Of a DNA stretch of 34,820 nt, positions 23,148 through 30,671 are shown in pieces. The position numbers were made by a program, and so were the translations under genes. This DNA is from WRKB01 sp031551145 (lineage in GTDB: Bacteria; Desulfobacterota; Desulfovibrionia; Desulfovibrionales; Desulfovibrionaceae): NCBI GenBank assembly GCA_031551145.1, contig JAVBNZ010000004.1:1-34820 (forward strand), given 5' to 3'. Under the pieces are notes generated by a model. That model made no database searches. It was given only the letters and a program-made list of their open reading frames with translations, and was not told the DNA's origin. Within the stretch, counting starts at the first letter, position 1. Every line of letters starts with the position of its first letter.

Positions 23148-23762
23148 CTACGCCGCCCTGGCCTTGGCCGGCTTGAAGCTGTCGAGGTATTCCCGCGCGG
23201 CCGTGTGGAACGCGCACAAGGCATCCTGCCCGCCGACGGCGCTGCCGGCCGCCGTATCCCGTTCCACATCTTCCAGAGAGGCATAGCCCGCCGGCAGGGG
23301 CAGAGCGCCGGAGGCCACGGCTTCGGCGATCAGCTTTTGCTCTATGCGCCCCACCCATTTCTTGAGCCGTTCGGCAACCACGTTGCGCTGCCGGGGATTG
23401 CACCATTCTAGGCGCTTTCTCTTCGTGATCCCCTCAACATAGGAGAGCAGCGCCCATTCGCTGGAATCCCGCAGCACGCCGTAGTTTTTGAGCTTGAGCC
23501 ACTGGTGGCGGATGAACAGGGACTGCGCGTCCTGATCCTGCGTGGCGTCGACCTCGCCTCCGGCCGTGCGGCGCGCGGAGGCCTCGAACTTCACGCCTCT
23601 GGCCTTCAGTTCTTCCACCACTTTCCAGCGTTCCCGCTGCGTCATGCCCGTGGTGCTTTCCTTGCCGGTGACGGACTTGAGAAAACTCCGATACGTCTCG
23701 TCGTCGACGCCGTTGTTGCGCTGCCAGCGCTTGATAAAACGTTGCATCCCGCATGCCGCCAT
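23148..23762 (-). CDS. gemA: GemA-like phage protein (gp16/DUF1018 family)
   Basis: 204 residues beginning with MQRFIKRWQRNNGVDDETYRSFL after five codons; this start and the segment TTGMTQRERWKVVEEL are typical of Mu GemA (gp16). Mu GemA is linked to changes of host DNA supercoiling and gene expression. The central part WLKLKNYGVLRDSSEWALLSYV and the C-terminal helix match phage-family expectations. GGAGGG precedes the ATG at 23762 by 4 nt. It sits between gam and mor, the order expected in Mu-like genomes. Confidence 0.85.
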   Translation of the reverse strand: MAACGMQRFIKRWQRNNGVDDETYRSFLKSVTGKESTTGMTQRERWKVVEELKARGVKFEASARRTAGGEVDATQDQDAQSLFIRHQWLKLKNYGVLRDSSEWALLSYVEGITKRKRLEWCNPRQRNVVAERLKKWVGRIEQKLIAEAVASGALPLPAGYASLEDVERDTAAGSAVGGQDALCAFHTAAREYLDSFKPAKARAA

Positions 23763-23772
23763 AACGCCCTCC

Positions 23773-24300
23773 TTACGCGGCTTCGCCCGCGTCCGGCTTC
23801 AATTCCTGATCCGCCGTTTCGTAAAAGAACACGTCTTCCTGCACCACCTTGCAGCCGAGTTCTCGCAGATGCTCCGGCGAAAGGGCTTTCAAGGCTTCCT
23901 TGTCCGGTTCCTGCTTCACGCGAATGCAGGCGGTCATGCCGGTGTCGCGCAGGGTCTGGAGAACCCGCTCCCAGGTCATTTTGGACAGCAGCCGGATCTT
24001 GCTGGAGGCGCGAAAGCCGATGGTGCCGAAGCTAAGTTCGCAGCTCTTCTTTTTGGCGAACAGTTCTTCCTTGTTTTCTGTGGCAAAACGCGCCAGCCCC
24101 TGTTCCATCCGGGCTATTGCCAGCTTGGGCGATTCCGCTTCTTTGGCGGCCTTGAGTTTGACGGCGTCAATGGCGTCGTTCATTTCGGCCTCGATCAGAC
24201 CGACATAACGGCGCATGCCGGTAAGTTGCGCCAGAACGGAGTCGGCTTCTTCCAGGGACTTGATAACGGGAATCGTATAGTCGGGTTTTACGCGTGCCAT
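23773..24300 (-). CDS. gam: Host-nuclease inhibitor Gam
   Basis: 175 residues. The segment GLIEAEMNDAIDAVKLKAAKEAE and the following coiled helix, then the strand-rich part LSFGTIGFRASSKIRLLSKMTWERVLQTL, match the Ku-like Mu Gam fold. The sequence RVKQEPDKEAL matches the conserved RTKQEINKEA region in Mu Gam. Gam binds DNA ends as a dimer and blocks RecBCD-type exonucleases. GGAGG lies upstream of the ATG; it is 9 nt after the ATPase gene. Confidence 0.9.
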   Translation of the reverse strand: MARVKPDYTIPVIKSLEEADSVLAQLTGMRRYVGLIEAEMNDAIDAVKLKAAKEAESPKLAIARMEQGLARFATENKEELFAKKKSCELSFGTIGFRASSKIRLLSKMTWERVLQTLRDTGMTACIRVKQEPDKEALKALSPEHLRELGCKVVQEDVFFYETADQELKPDAGEAA

Positions 24301-24309
24301 GATATCCTC

Positions 24310-25482
24310 CTACGCCTGTTGAATGATGCCCGCGTCGACCTTGGGCATTTTGAGTTCCGCCGCGATGTTGAGCGCCTTGGTCAGCATGTTGCCCACCAGC
24401 AGGGGATAGAGCAGCGATGCCCCGTTGCCTTTGCCGTCCCTGGGGCCGGTAAGGCGCAGGGCCAGCGCGGGCAGCGCGTCCGGCGCGATCACGTCGTCAA
24501 ATGTCGCCCCGGCCCGTTCCAGCCTGTGCCGCACATAGCCTTCCAGATTTTCCAGGGGATGCAGTTCCAAAAGTTCCATGCGCTGCACCACTTCGCGGAT
24601 CTCCGCGTTGGTTTCCAGCAGCTTGTTGCGTCTGAGTTCCGGCTGACCGATGAGCAACACGGACACCAGCCGCGTCAGCCCGTCCGTCAGTTCGTAAAAA
24701 CGCTTCAGATGCTTGATGGTGTAGAGCGGAAGGCTGTGCGCCTCCTCAAAAATCAGCAGATGCCTAAAGCCCGCGCGGGAGGACTCAATCAGGCGTTTAT
24801 GCATGTGACGGAAACGCGATTCGGGCGAGGTTACGGCCTTGTAGGCCGGGTCGATTGCCGCCAGCACGGCCTCGCAGATGTGCGAGCTGCGCAGGCCCGG
24901 CGTCTTTTTGTTGCCGTTGTCCATGCCCAGCGTGTAGGGCTCGATCACAATCACCCGCGCGTCCTCCCGCGCCAGCCTGTCAATCAGCGCCCGGCGCAGC
25001 GTGGTCTTGCCGGAGCCGGATTCGCCTATCACCGCCGTCATGCCGCCGTGCCGCGCGGTCTGGTACATGCTTTCCAGCACATAACGCGTGTCCGGGCTGT
25101 AAAACACGTCCTCCGGGCCGGAGAACTCGTCGCAGAACGGATCGCGGGGCAACCCGAACTTGCGCTTGGCCGCCGGGTGCAATACCTGTTTTCTCAACAT
25201 CCAGAATTCCTCCCTGGTTGATTCTGTTGCGCCTGCCCGATCCGCCGGGCCGGCAGAGGCGGCGAGCTGCTCGAACGCCGCCGTTATTTTTTCATCCGCA
25301 GCGCCCGTCTCCCTCAAGATTTCCCGCAGGCGCGCGCGGCAGCCGGCCGTATTCTTGCGCGGCCATTCCCCCCGCAGCAGAATCTGCGTTATCGCGGAGG
25401 GGGAAACAGGCACGCGCCGCGCGATTTCGGACTGGGACAGGCCGGAGGCCGTGAACAGTTCCTTGAGCAGAACGCCCTTCAT
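24310..25482 (-). CDS. MuB-like AAA+ target-selection ATPase
   Basis: 390 residues. The N-terminal helix-turn-helix (about 5-45, LFTASGLSQSEIARRVPVSP) resembles MuB and ExeA-type proteins. Walker A is GESGSGKT (153-160) and Walker B is LLIFEEAHS (242-250). Then come VLLIGQPEL and an Arg-rich lid (RHRLERAG). MuB binds target DNA, activates the transposase and gives target immunity. The gene begins by ATGA overlap with the transposase stop codon, a strong sign of fixed stoichiometry. Confidence 0.92.
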   Translation of the reverse strand: MKGVLLKELFTASGLSQSEIARRVPVSPSAITQILLRGEWPRKNTAGCRARLREILRETGAADEKITAAFEQLAASAGPADRAGATESTREEFWMLRKQVLHPAAKRKFGLPRDPFCDEFSGPEDVFYSPDTRYVLESMYQTARHGGMTAVIGESGSGKTTLRRALIDRLAREDARVIVIEPYTLGMDNGNKKTPGLRSSHICEAVLAAIDPAYKAVTSPESRFRHMHKRLIESSRAGFRHLLIFEEAHSLPLYTIKHLKRFYELTDGLTRLVSVLLIGQPELRRNKLLETNAEIREVVQRMELLELHPLENLEGYVRHRLERAGATFDDVIAPDALPALALRLTGPRDGKGNGASLLYPLLVGNMLTKALNIAAELKMPKVDAGIIQQA

Positions 25483-27278
25483 GCGGCACCCCCCGCCGCT
25501 TGTCGCGGCACGGCCTCAAATTCCACCACCGCCGGCCCCGCCGGCCGGATGAAGGCGGCGGCCAGGGCCTCCACATCCTCAACAGGCACATGCCCGCCGG
25601 GATAGGAGCGGATAAGGTGTTCCATGTGCTTCTCCTCCCAGGGCAGCCCGGCCGTGGCCATGCGGCGCTTGAGCCGCATGCCGGCTTCCGCGATGGTAAG
25701 GGGCTGGGTTTCGCGCTGCGGGGCGTCCAGATCCAGCGCGCCGCCGCGCACGGGGAAGAACAGCGGCACGCGCCGCGCCTCGATATCGGCCATGATGTTG
25801 ACGCCCGCATAGGCCGGCCGGCCGGCCCGCCGGGCCTTTTCGGCTTCCTCCGGCGTGGCGGCGGCAAACGCCTCCCGTTCCATGCGCTTTATGGCCTTGT
25901 CCGTGGCCGTGTCCCGGTGCCGGGCGAAGTCCTCGCCCACAACCGGGGCGTCCACGTCAAAGCCGGCCTTGTCCCGTTTGATCGGCGCGAGCATGTAAAT
26001 GCGCTCCCCGCCGTCCATGTCCCGCACGGCTACATCCACGGCCGGGGCTTCGTAGGGGTTGACGGAAACGCTCACCTTGTCCCCGATGTTCACGCCTTCT
26101 ATGCCGTGCAGGTTGTAGGTCTGCTGCCCCCAGCCCTTGATGGCGTAGGTGATGGACAGCCGGCCGCTCACCGTGCGTTCCACCGCCGGCGAGGCCACCA
26201 GGGCGCGCAGCGCTTCCCCGCTCTGCGGCACCCGGAGCTGTTCCGGCGTAATCGACGTCCACAACAGGGCGCGCGGCTTGCGGTGCCGGGAATGGATCGC
26301 GCAGGCGTTGAAGGTGACGCGCCATTCGTCCGCGCGGCGGTTCAGCTCCTCCAGGCTGTCCACGGTCATAAAACGCAAACGGCTTTCAAACTGCCGTTCC
26401 ACTATCCTCTGACCGCTTTCCACCTGCCCCGTGGCGCGGGCGTTGCCGCGCGCGTGGTCGATCAGCTTGATGCGCAGGCGGGCGCAAAAGCCCTTGGTCA
26501 GATCCGCGATGAACGGCGCGCCCTTGTCGGTGTAAAGAACAAAGGGCACGCCGTGAAAAATGTCCGTCTCGTTCTCCCGCCGGCACATGGCCTCGATCAG
26601 CACGGCCAGGGCGCTTGCCGCGTCTTCCGCGCCCAGCGCGTAGCGGCAGAACACCATGCCGGAATGATGATCCGTGATTACCCAGCGGATAACCCGCGCC
26701 CGTTCGGCTTTTTCAAGGTTTTTCGGCTTGTTTTTGTTGTAGACGGCCTCCTCCATAATCCTCACCCTGCCGCGCGGCAGGTAGAAGATCACGCACACCG
26801 AGGCGTCCATCTGCCAGCACCAGTTGGGATGAGGGCTGCGCAGGCTGATTGCCGGGCTGCCCCGCTTCAGCTGATCCGGGTGGCAGCCGTAGGCCGTCAT
26901 GGCCCTGGAAAGCGTGGCCGGCGAAGGCATGGCGACTTCGCCCGTTTCCGCGTCGGCCACGCAGCCCAGGCCGTTTTTGTCGAGGATCTCCGTAACCGTG
27001 TGTATGGACATGATGCGTTTGCCGTTGGCGCGCGTGGCGGCCTTGAGTATGCCGCCGGCCAATACGGCGAGATCCTCGTTTACGCAGAGCCTGCCGCAGT
27101 CCGAGCGCGTTTTGCGCCCGGACTCCCAGCCGATTTTTTCCAGCCGGGCGTAGACCACGCTCCGGCTGACGCTCAACAGGGCGGCGGCCTCGTTGATGAG
27201 CCGGCCGCGCCCGCGATAGGGCGTGGCTTCCAGGCGCTGTTTCAGCCCGCAGAGGTATTCGGCCTGGCTCGGGTGCAT
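25479..27278 (-). CDS. Phage transposase A, DD(35)E, Tn552/BcepMu type
   Basis: 599-residue transposase that performs integration and replicative transposition. N-terminal helix-turn-helix (about 26-55, LINEAAALLSVSRSVVYARL), then a second DNA-binding region, and the RNase H-like core with Asp158 (WCWQMDAS), Asp251 (VLYTDKGAPF) and Glu287 (ATGQVES): D-92-D-35-E. The C-terminal beta-barrel of Mu-type transposases lies at about 370-450 (INIGDKVSVSVN-like segment). The proposed target sites are the repeats at 20201-20272. Upstream gene ends 4 nt before the ATG. Confidence 0.93.
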   Translation of the reverse strand: MHPSQAEYLCGLKQRLEATPYRGRGRLINEAAALLSVSRSVVYARLEKIGWESGRKTRSDCGRLCVNEDLAVLAGGILKAATRANGKRIMSIHTVTEILDKNGLGCVADAETGEVAMPSPATLSRAMTAYGCHPDQLKRGSPAISLRSPHPNWCWQMDASVCVIFYLPRGRVRIMEEAVYNKNKPKNLEKAERARVIRWVITDHHSGMVFCRYALGAEDAASALAVLIEAMCRRENETDIFHGVPFVLYTDKGAPFIADLTKGFCARLRIKLIDHARGNARATGQVESGQRIVERQFESRLRFMTVDSLEELNRRADEWRVTFNACAIHSRHRKPRALLWTSITPEQLRVPQSGEALRALVASPAVERTVSGRLSITYAIKGWGQQTYNLHGIEGVNIGDKVSVSVNPYEAPAVDVAVRDMDGGERIYMLAPIKRDKAGFDVDAPVVGEDFARHRDTATDKAIKRMEREAFAAATPEEAEKARRAGRPAYAGVNIMADIEARRVPLFFPVRGGALDLDAPQRETQPLTIAEAGMRLKRRMATAGLPWEEKHMEHLIRSYPGGHVPVEDVEALAAAFIRPAGPAVVEFEAVPRQAAGGAA

Positions 27279-27282
27279 GGCG

Positions 27283-28296
27283 TTACTCCGCGTTCGTCAA
27301 GTGGTGCGCATCGCCGCGCATGGGGATGTCGCCGAGTTCCAGGGGGTAGACCAGAATGCGGAAATCCACGTCCACCTCCGCCTCGATCACGTCTTCCGCC
27401 ATGTGGGAACACAGGCCGGAGGTAAGCTGCGTCACCAGCGCCGTCGTCTGCGGGCTCACGCCCTCCAGCTCGAATATGCTTCTGGCCTGCGCCAGATACG
27501 CGGCAAAGGTGCCGATCATCTCCAGGCCGCGCTTGTGCAGTTCTTCCAGCGCCGCCCGTTCCTTTTCGCCGCGCAGCAACGCCTGCTTGTCCGGCGGCAG
27601 GCTCTTCAGCTTGGCAAGTTCAGTCTGCGCCGCGTCGAGCTGCTTGTTTTTCTTGCTTAAAACCTCGTCGCGAGCTTTCAGCGTGGCGTCCTTTTCCTTG
27701 ATTTCCTCGCGCAACTTGGCGTTGCGGGCGGCCTGATCCTCGATGAAGTCCTTCAAGGCCTCGGGATCATCGCCGAGTTTTTCGCCTTCGATCACCATCT
27801 GCCGCGCGTCTTCCGGCAGGGCGCGCAGCTTGCGCAGATCGCTGTAGCGCAGGCCCATGCGCTTCGCGCTTTCCAGAAACTCTTCCCCGAACGCCGTCAA
27901 ATTTTGCAGATCTTCCGCCACCTTGCTGTACGAGACGCCCATCGCGCCGCATACGTCTTCAAACGTGTTGATGGCGAGAACGGAGCCGTCCGCCTGCGGC
28001 ACGCGCATGCCCTTGTAGGCTTTGGTGTCCTTCATCTGCTTAAGCAGCTTGAGCAGCCCTATGCCGCTGTATTGGCGGAAATGATCCAGCATCTGCACCT
28101 GCCCGATCACCTTGCCGCACTCGAACTGCTGCACGGCCATCGCGTCGGCCAGAGCCGTGGCCGTGCGGCCCACGTCGAGCTGATGATCCAGCCTGGCCTC
28201 TATTTCCGGCGTTATCTCCACGGGCGCGGCTGCCGCGTTCAGAGCGTCCGTCATCTCGTCCACATCCAATTCCACAGCGGGGTTCGTCCTTCCCAT
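27283..28296 (-). CDS. Phage early protein with coiled coil, function unknown
   Basis: 337 residues. Residues about 60-170 form a helical globular part (LKLLKQMKDTKAYKGM; FEDVCGAMGVSYSKVAEDL), 185-245 a coiled coil rich in Lys/Glu (REEIKEKDATLKARDEVLSK), and the rest a helix-strand tail. Proteins of this layout occur next to the transposase in BcepMu-like prophages. A DNA-binding or replisome-adaptor role is a guess. A short gap of 4 nt to the transposase gene points to joint expression. Confidence 0.75.
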   Translation of the reverse strand: MGRTNPAVELDVDEMTDALNAAAAPVEITPEIEARLDHQLDVGRTATALADAMAVQQFECGKVIGQVQMLDHFRQYSGIGLLKLLKQMKDTKAYKGMRVPQADGSVLAINTFEDVCGAMGVSYSKVAEDLQNLTAFGEEFLESAKRMGLRYSDLRKLRALPEDARQMVIEGEKLGDDPEALKDFIEDQAARNAKLREEIKEKDATLKARDEVLSKKNKQLDAAQTELAKLKSLPPDKQALLRGEKERAALEELHKRGLEMIGTFAAYLAQARSIFELEGVSPQTTALVTQLTSGLCSHMAEDVIEAEVDVDFRILVYPLELGDIPMRGDAHHLTNAE

Positions 28297-28306
28297 AACT
28301 TTCTCC

Positions 28307-28618
28307 CTAATCCCGCAGGGCGGAGGCCAGAATGTTCCGGCCGGCTTCCGCCATGCGGTCCTGCATGCGTTGATAGTGGTTGGTGAAATTCTGCATGACG
28401 GACAGCGGGCGGGAAGTGAGGCTCCAGCGCCCGTTGCCCAGTTTGCGCGCGTAGCCTATGGCTTCCAGCCGGGCCAGATCGCGGCTGATGTTGGCCCGGC
28501 TCTCCTTCAGGGCCTCGGCCAGTTCGTTGTTGGCCGCGCCGTCGAAATAGCGCCCGGCAAGCAGCTCGACGATGCGGTGCGAACGCGTGACCGCGTCGGC
28601 CCGGTCATTCCTGCTCAT
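28307..28618 (-). CDS. Winged-helix DNA-binding phage protein
   Basis: 103 residues. AANNELAEALKESRANISRDLARLEAIGYARKLG is a winged helix-turn-helix followed by the wing GNGRWSLTSR; the rest is helical. This looks like a MarR/IclR-type phage regulator. It overlaps the preceding gene by 14 bp. The start at 28618 is preferred to a longer Cys/Arg-rich extension. It could act on early gene expression or on repression of the lysogeny promoter. Confidence 0.75.
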   Translation of the reverse strand: MSRNDRADAVTRSHRIVELLAGRYFDGAANNELAEALKESRANISRDLARLEAIGYARKLGNGRWSLTSRPLSVMQNFTNHYQRMQDRMAEAGRNILASALRD

Positions 28619-29171
28619 GGTCTGCCTCCCGGCGGTTGCCCCCCTGATAGTTTCCGTAGATGTCGTAGTCCGCGAGCAGATGCAGCACGTACTCGCCGTC
28701 CCGCAGATCGAGCTGCCAGAGGGGCAGGCCCTTCTTGCGGGCAAAAGCGATCTCGGCGGCCACGCCTTCGGAACTGTGGATGCCGTCCAGCATGAGGATC
28801 ACCATGTAGGGCGCGGCCAAGTAGATGACCGGGCGTATGTGCGGCTCAAGCCCTTCGGCCCGTTCGACAAATTCCAGCTTGCCGTCCGCAATGTCGGATT
28901 CGAGATAATAACGGGAATGGTTGCTGCCGCAGCAGGGGCAGGGCCAGTCGCAAGTGAACATCGCCTTGCCCGCGCCGTTCGTCTCACGCCGGCGCAGCTT
29001 GAGCACCGCGCCGGGGGGAATGACCTCATCCGGCACCGCCCGGCGCTTGTTGTCATCGCCGTACTTTTCCCGCGTGGGCTTGTGAACGCGCAGCAGCTTG
29101 CCGCCATAATCCTTTTTATGCTTGGGCGGCGGAACCGCTTTCCACGCCCGCAAATCCGGGGCGGCGGTCAT
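28605..29171 (-). CDS. Phage protein with Cys motif and deoxyribosyltransferase-like C-terminus
   Basis: 188 residues. The middle contains CDWPCPCCGSNHSRYYLES, a probable zinc site. The C-terminal half has PVIYLAAPYMVILMLDGIHSS and GVAAEIAFARKKGLPLWQL; the pattern D...SxGxxxEIAxAxxxGxP is that of nucleoside 2-deoxyribosyltransferase-like/DUF4406 proteins. In phages these may salvage or modify nucleotides. The catalytic Glu equivalent is visible (AEIAFA). The two-part architecture is unusual. Starts by ATGA overlap. Confidence 0.65.
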   Translation of the reverse strand: MTAAPDLRAWKAVPPPKHKKDYGGKLLRVHKPTREKYGDDNKRRAVPDEVIPPGAVLKLRRRETNGAGKAMFTCDWPCPCCGSNHSRYYLESDIADGKLEFVERAEGLEPHIRPVIYLAAPYMVILMLDGIHSSEGVAAEIAFARKKGLPLWQLDLRDGEYVLHLLADYDIYGNYQGGNRREADHEQE

Positions 29172-29545
29172 TGCCGTTCCTCCGTTGCAGCGTCCGCGCA
29201 GGCGGAGCAGAGATCGGAGGATACCCACCAGCAGCCGCCGGGGCAGGCGTGATCATCCGTGCAACCGCACACGCGGCAGCGCCGCACGCCGTCCGTCACA
29301 TGCGGCATAAAGGCCGGCCGGGCCGCAACCTGGGCGGCTCCGATCAGTACGGCCGCGTTCTCCAGGCCAACAACCCGGTCAATGCCGTCAAAAATGCCCT
29401 GGATCATGCGCCGGGCTTCGAGTATGTCGCCTTCCGGCAGGTTGCAGGCCAGTTCCGAAAGTCGCCGCGCGTACTGCTGCAAATCGCCGGAAATGGGGCC
29501 TTGCGCCGGGGCGGAATTTGCCGTAGAGGATCTTTGTGTGTTCAT
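29168..29545 (-). CDS. Phage zinc-ribbon protein
   Basis: 125 residues. The C-terminus has CRVCGCTDDHACPGGCWWVSS then CSAC; this Cys-rich signature is common in small phage proteins and probably binds zinc. The first 75 residues are a helical segment (LQQYARRLSELACNLP). Function is unknown. Both its start and its stop overlap neighbours by ATGA, so it is translated in a coupled chain. Confidence 0.75.
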   Translation of the reverse strand: MNTQRSSTANSAPAQGPISGDLQQYARRLSELACNLPEGDILEARRMIQGIFDGIDRVVGLENAAVLIGAAQVAARPAFMPHVTDGVRRCRVCGCTDDHACPGGCWWVSSDLCSACADAATEERQ

Positions 29546-29760
29546 GAGGACTTGCTCCTTGTGAATAGGTTTTTGCGGGGCCGTTGCAGCGGCTCCGCTT
29601 TTTTAATGAGGGATTTCAGCAGCCGGAATTTAATGGGACCGGGCCATCCGCCGATGCAAATCTCGCTGTCGTCCGTGCCCATCTTCACGGCGGTGCGAAA
29701 ATGGGTTGCCTGCGGGCCGTTGATCCATTCGCGCAACGTTTCCAACTGGGCGTCGTTCAT
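29542..29760 (-). CDS. Small phage protein, 72 residues
   Basis: Starts MNDAQLETLREWINGPQATH and ends with a basic tail (PLQRPRKNLFTRSKSS). Not recognised. Its ATG overlaps the stop of the upstream gene, which supports its reality more than the sequence itself. Confidence 0.65.
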   Translation of the reverse strand: MNDAQLETLREWINGPQATHFRTAVKMGTDDSEICIGGWPGPIKFRLLKSLIKKAEPLQRPRKNLFTRSKSS

Positions 29761-30035
29761 GCCGCCCTCCCTTCCGGCCGCTCCTTCCGTTCCAGGGGGT
29801 AGAGCAGATCCCTGGAGCAGCCCAGGCGCTCCAATACGGTCAGCGTGCGGCGGTGATTGCGCAGGCCCTTCAGCGTGTCGCTCACCGTGCTTTTGCGCGT
29901 CCTGGCCAGGGCCGCCAGACTGGTGATGTTGAGGGGTTTGCCCTGCGGGTCTTCCACTCCGGCCAGAAATTCCCGTATGCGCCAGTGGTTGCGGCCCTTG
30001 CCGCAGCCCCGCTGGAGTTGGGTCGCCGTACTCAT
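29757..30035 (-). CDS. Small DNA-binding phage protein (HTH)
   Basis: 92 residues. NITSLAALARTRKSTVSDTLKGLRNHRRTL reads as a helix-turn-helix, and the N-terminus contains GCGKGRNHWRIREFLAG. A Ner-like role (dampening the early promoter) would fit its location near the start of the early operon; that is inference. ATGA overlap with the first gene. Confidence 0.7.
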   Translation of the reverse strand: MSTATQLQRGCGKGRNHWRIREFLAGVEDPQGKPLNITSLAALARTRKSTVSDTLKGLRNHRRTLTVLERLGCSRDLLYPLERKERPEGRAA

Positions 30036-30481
30036 TTCAAATCCTCCTCAATCTGTTGTTCCAGGCGCTTGGCCTCTTTGGCCGCGCGTTTTATGGTCAG
30101 GTTTTTTTCGGCCAGATCGCGCAGGCGTTTGTCTTTGGCCGTCATGATCCCGCCGCCGAGCAGCCCGGCCCAGGCGGCCAGGGGCTCGACGGAACCGCAG
30201 GCGATCATGATCACATGCACCGCCCGCGTGGTGGGCACCTGATCGCTCTCCGGGTTCAGCCATTTTTCGAGCGTATCCAGGCTGATAGTTTTGGCGTTGC
30301 CCTGCGTGAGCCGTACGCCGGCAGGGCGGATCAGCGCGTTGATGCGGTCGACCAGATGCGCCCGTTTGTAGGGGGAGGCGGCCACCGCGCGGTTCAGCGC
30401 GGCTTTCAGCACGGCGTCAAAACCGGCTATGCTCGCCGTAATCGCGTTTTCCGCCTCAAACAAACTGAGCTGCCTGCTCAT
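30032..30481 (-). CDS. First gene of the early operon, 149-residue phage protein
   Basis: Starts MSRQLSLFEAENAITASIAG. It contains VDRINALIRPAGVRLTQGNAKTISLDTLEKWLNP, a helical stretch which may bind DNA, and a Lys-rich C-terminus (LTIKRAAKEAKRLEQQI). Family not recognised. The frame is open to 30616, but the promoter places the transcript start near 30601, downstream of that, and the ATG at 30481 gives a standard N-terminus. The Shine-Dalgarno is weak (GGTGAA), so expression may depend on the long structured leader. Confidence 0.7.
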   Translation of the reverse strand: MSRQLSLFEAENAITASIAGFDAVLKAALNRAVAASPYKRAHLVDRINALIRPAGVRLTQGNAKTISLDTLEKWLNPESDQVPTTRAVHVIMIACGSVEPLAAWAGLLGGGIMTAKDKRLRDLAEKNLTIKRAAKEAKRLEQQIEEDLK

Positions 30482-30600
30482 CCGTTCACCATCCGAGCCT
30501 GTGGTGGCTGACCATCCGATCTCCGCCGGCCTGCGGACGTTGACCCGTCCCCGACGGGGCTGGTAGGGTACTTGTGCCGGGCATTTGTTTACCGTCCGCA
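30482..30600 (-). promoter_or_regulatory. Structured 5' leader of the early operon
   Basis: About 120 nt lie between the likely transcript start and the first ATG. TGCGGACG (30532-30539) and CGTCCGCA (30593-30600) can pair over 53 nt. Between them CCCGTC-CCC-GACGGG (30544-30558) makes an inner hairpin. CGGATGGT occurs twice near the ATG on the minus strand. A multi-arm leader could control translation of the first gene. Confidence 0.45.
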
Positions 30601-30607
30601 CCCTATC

Positions 30608-30635
30608 CTTATCCACTTTTATGAATGGATGTCAA
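30608..30635 (-). promoter_or_regulatory. Early promoter of the phage
   Basis: On the minus strand a perfect -35 TTGACA (plus 30630-30635) is followed after 16 bp by GATAAG (30608-30613). The surrounding region (30614-30680) is AT-rich with repeated ATGAAT / TTCAT motifs that could be repressor operators. A plus-strand -10 candidate TATATT (30649-30654) faces the repressor gene. Confidence 0.65.
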
Positions 30636-30671
30636 TCATAAAAATGAATATATTTTTCATTATTCACCTTC

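Noticed and set aside
25500..27425. 641-codon open frame on the plus strand
   Set aside because: Antisense to the transposase gene, which has a complete DD(35)E core.
30482..30616. Longer start for the first early gene (30616)
   Set aside because: It would begin upstream of the predicted transcript start and inside the promoter.
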